From Chitinophaga pinensis (GTDB taxonomy: Bacteria; Bacteroidota; Bacteroidia; UKL13-3): 16,212 bases of DNA. The notes under the pieces were generated by a model. The model saw nothing but the letters and a program-made list of their open reading frames with translations, ran no database searches and had not been told where the DNA came from. Below, in pieces: positions 15,564 through 16,212 of the stretch (within the stretch, counting starts at the first letter, position 1; the number at the start of each line of letters is the position of its first letter). A program made the translations under genes and the position numbers. The DNA is taken from contig CALPIR020000028.1 in NCBI GenBank assembly GCA_943323675.2, positions 1 through 16,212 of the forward strand, given 5' to 3'.

Positions 15564-15594
15564 AAAGCCAACCGTAAAAAGTTGGCTTTTTTTT
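15564..15594 (+). terminator. Strong rho-independent terminator after the FAH-family gene
   Basis: AAAGCCAAC (15564-15572) pairs perfectly with GTTGGCTTT (15581-15589) around an 8-nt loop, followed by a continuing T-run to 15594. It starts 22 bp after the stop codon at 15542. Confidence 0.88.
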
Positions 15595-15757
15595 GATCCT
15601 TTTAATTCTATTTAAAGGCATTGCAATTTGCTTTGTTCAGGACATGAGTTATCAGTAACGATAGAAAGGATAAATTTTTACGAATACCACAAACTTAAAA
15701 GCAATCTAACATTAGGTTAATGTGCGCATATCAATTTTGCATCAAACAAGAACTATA

Positions 15758-15952
15758 ATGAAGTGCAATATTATTTATGCTATTTTGTTGGTGTTAATTG
15801 GGGCAGGTTTTTTACTAATTACCAATACCGATTTACATTCTTTGGCTTTATCTGTATTAAGTTTTTCGGTGTTAGCAATTCCTTTGCTTACACTAATAAC
15901 ACAGTGTAAAACCAAAAACACACCAGATAATGATGTGTTTTTGGAACTATAA
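15758..15952 (+). CDS. Small two-helix membrane protein, unknown function
   Basis: A 64-residue ORF from ATG 15758; the frame also extends 12 codons to a GTG at 15722. Two hydrophobic segments are evident: residues ~5-22 (IIYAILLVLIGAGFLLIT) and ~28-47 (LALSVLSFSVLAIPLLTLIT), joined by a short NTDLHS link. A polar tail follows (QCKTKNTPDNDVFLEL). I do not recognise a family. The clean two-helix layout and a polar tail argue for a real small membrane protein, but no promoter motif was found and the ORF is short. It stands alone between the terminator and the convergent aspA-like gene. Confidence 0.45.
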   Translation: MKCNIIYAILLVLIGAGFLLITNTDLHSLALSVLSFSVLAIPLLTLITQCKTKNTPDNDVFLEL

Positions 15953-15991
15953 ATGCTTATATAAAAGTAACGCTACACCATAAGATTTGTG

Positions 15992-16027
15992 CTTAACTCA
16001 AATTAGCTTTATCAAGATTTGAGTAAG
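15992..16027. terminator. Hairpin between convergent genes
   Basis: CTTAACTCAAAT (15992-16003) pairs with ATTTGAGTAAG (16017-16027): 11 base pairs with one bulged A and a 13-nt loop. It lies midway between the ends of the small membrane-protein gene and the aspA-like gene. It may end transcription from either side, although flanking T-runs are weak. Confidence 0.4.
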
Positions 16028-16048
16028 ACTCATTAAGCTTAGCATAAC

Positions 16049-16212
16049 TTATTTGTTAATAAATTTTGGGTTAATCAGGTTTTCAAGATTGAATATTTCA
16101 TCCCATTTTTCTTGCGTTACCAATTGTTTCTCGATAACAGCAATATCATGTACACTTTTTCCTGTTTCTAGCGCTTCTTTAGCAATAGTACTGCATGCCT
16201 CGTAACCTAAAA
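16049..16212 (-). CDS. aspA: Aspartate ammonia-lyase (C-terminal 54 residues; 5' part outside window)
   Basis: The minus strand is open from the window edge to a TAA at 16051-16049. The translated end reads LGYEACSTIAKEALETGKSV, then HDIAVIEKQLVTQEKWDEIF, then NLENLINPKFINK. This matches the C-terminal helical domain of aspartases: GYE, I/VAKEALETGKSV, a leucine-rich helix with T-x-E, then ENL/M-x-x-P. Aspartase removes ammonia from L-aspartate to give fumarate, in the cytoplasm. The closely related fumarase C family has a similar C-terminus, but the KEALETGKSV and ENL-INP wording favours aspartase. The catalytic region lies outside the window, so the substrate call rests on this tail only. 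Confidence 0.75.
   Translation of the reverse strand, partial: LGYEACSTIAKEALETGKSVHDIAVIEKQLVTQEKWDEIFNLENLINPKFINK

Overview
This 16.2-kb AT-rich window looks chromosomal and comes from a member of the Bacteroidota. The evidence is two type IX secretion (T9SS) C-terminal sorting domains (a type B domain on a 1082-residue repeat protein and a type A domain on an MbnP-like protein), a long SecA with the insertions typical of the phylum, a HYC_CC_PP-type small protein, Bacteroidota-style promoters (TAnnTTTG at -7) and a lack of Shine-Dalgarno sequences. The order cannot be fixed by eye; Chitinophagales/Sphingobacteriales-like is a guess.

Layout. (1) 1-1080 (+): radA without its N-terminus. 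(2) 1234-4482 (+): a secreted protein with seven ~72-residue repeats, a PKD domain and a type B T9SS domain. (3) 4483-4799: a 317-bp spacer with only weak dyads. (4) 7877-4800 (-): a tight three-gene operon with gaps of 5 and 1 bp: an MbnP-like protein with a type A T9SS domain, then two diheme cytochrome c peroxidase/MauG-like lipoproteins. A HYC_CC_PP-type Cys/His-rich protein (8404-8012, -) lies just upstream. (5) 9458-8505 (-): metF. (6) 9459-9939: a 481-bp spacer with a metF promoter, a truncated ECF sigma-factor remnant, an orphan terminator-like hairpin, and a secA leader containing a 21-codon hydrophobic ORF and two hairpins. (7) 9940-15542 (+): secA, deoC, a SPOR-domain protein and a fumarylacetoacetate-hydrolase-family gene, closed by a strong terminator at 15564-15594. 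(8) 15758-15952 (+): a 64-residue two-helix membrane protein. (9) 16212-16049 (-): the 3' end of an aspartate ammonia-lyase-like gene.

How the genes fit together. Most are housekeeping: recombination, one-carbon metabolism, protein export, deoxynucleoside catabolism, cell-envelope SPOR and aspartate deamination. The most interesting unit is region 4. In methanotrophs a MauG-like diheme enzyme (MbnH) converts a tryptophan of MbnP to kynurenine, which then helps bind copper. Here an MbnP homologue carrying a T9SS surface signal is encoded with two different MauG-like lipoproteins. These two differ reciprocally at usually conserved positions: one lacks the inter-heme Trp, the other lacks the His of the PYxHDG motif. 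This suggests a Bacteroidota cell-surface version of the MbnP/MbnH copper system with divided enzyme roles. That is inference from homology and gene order.
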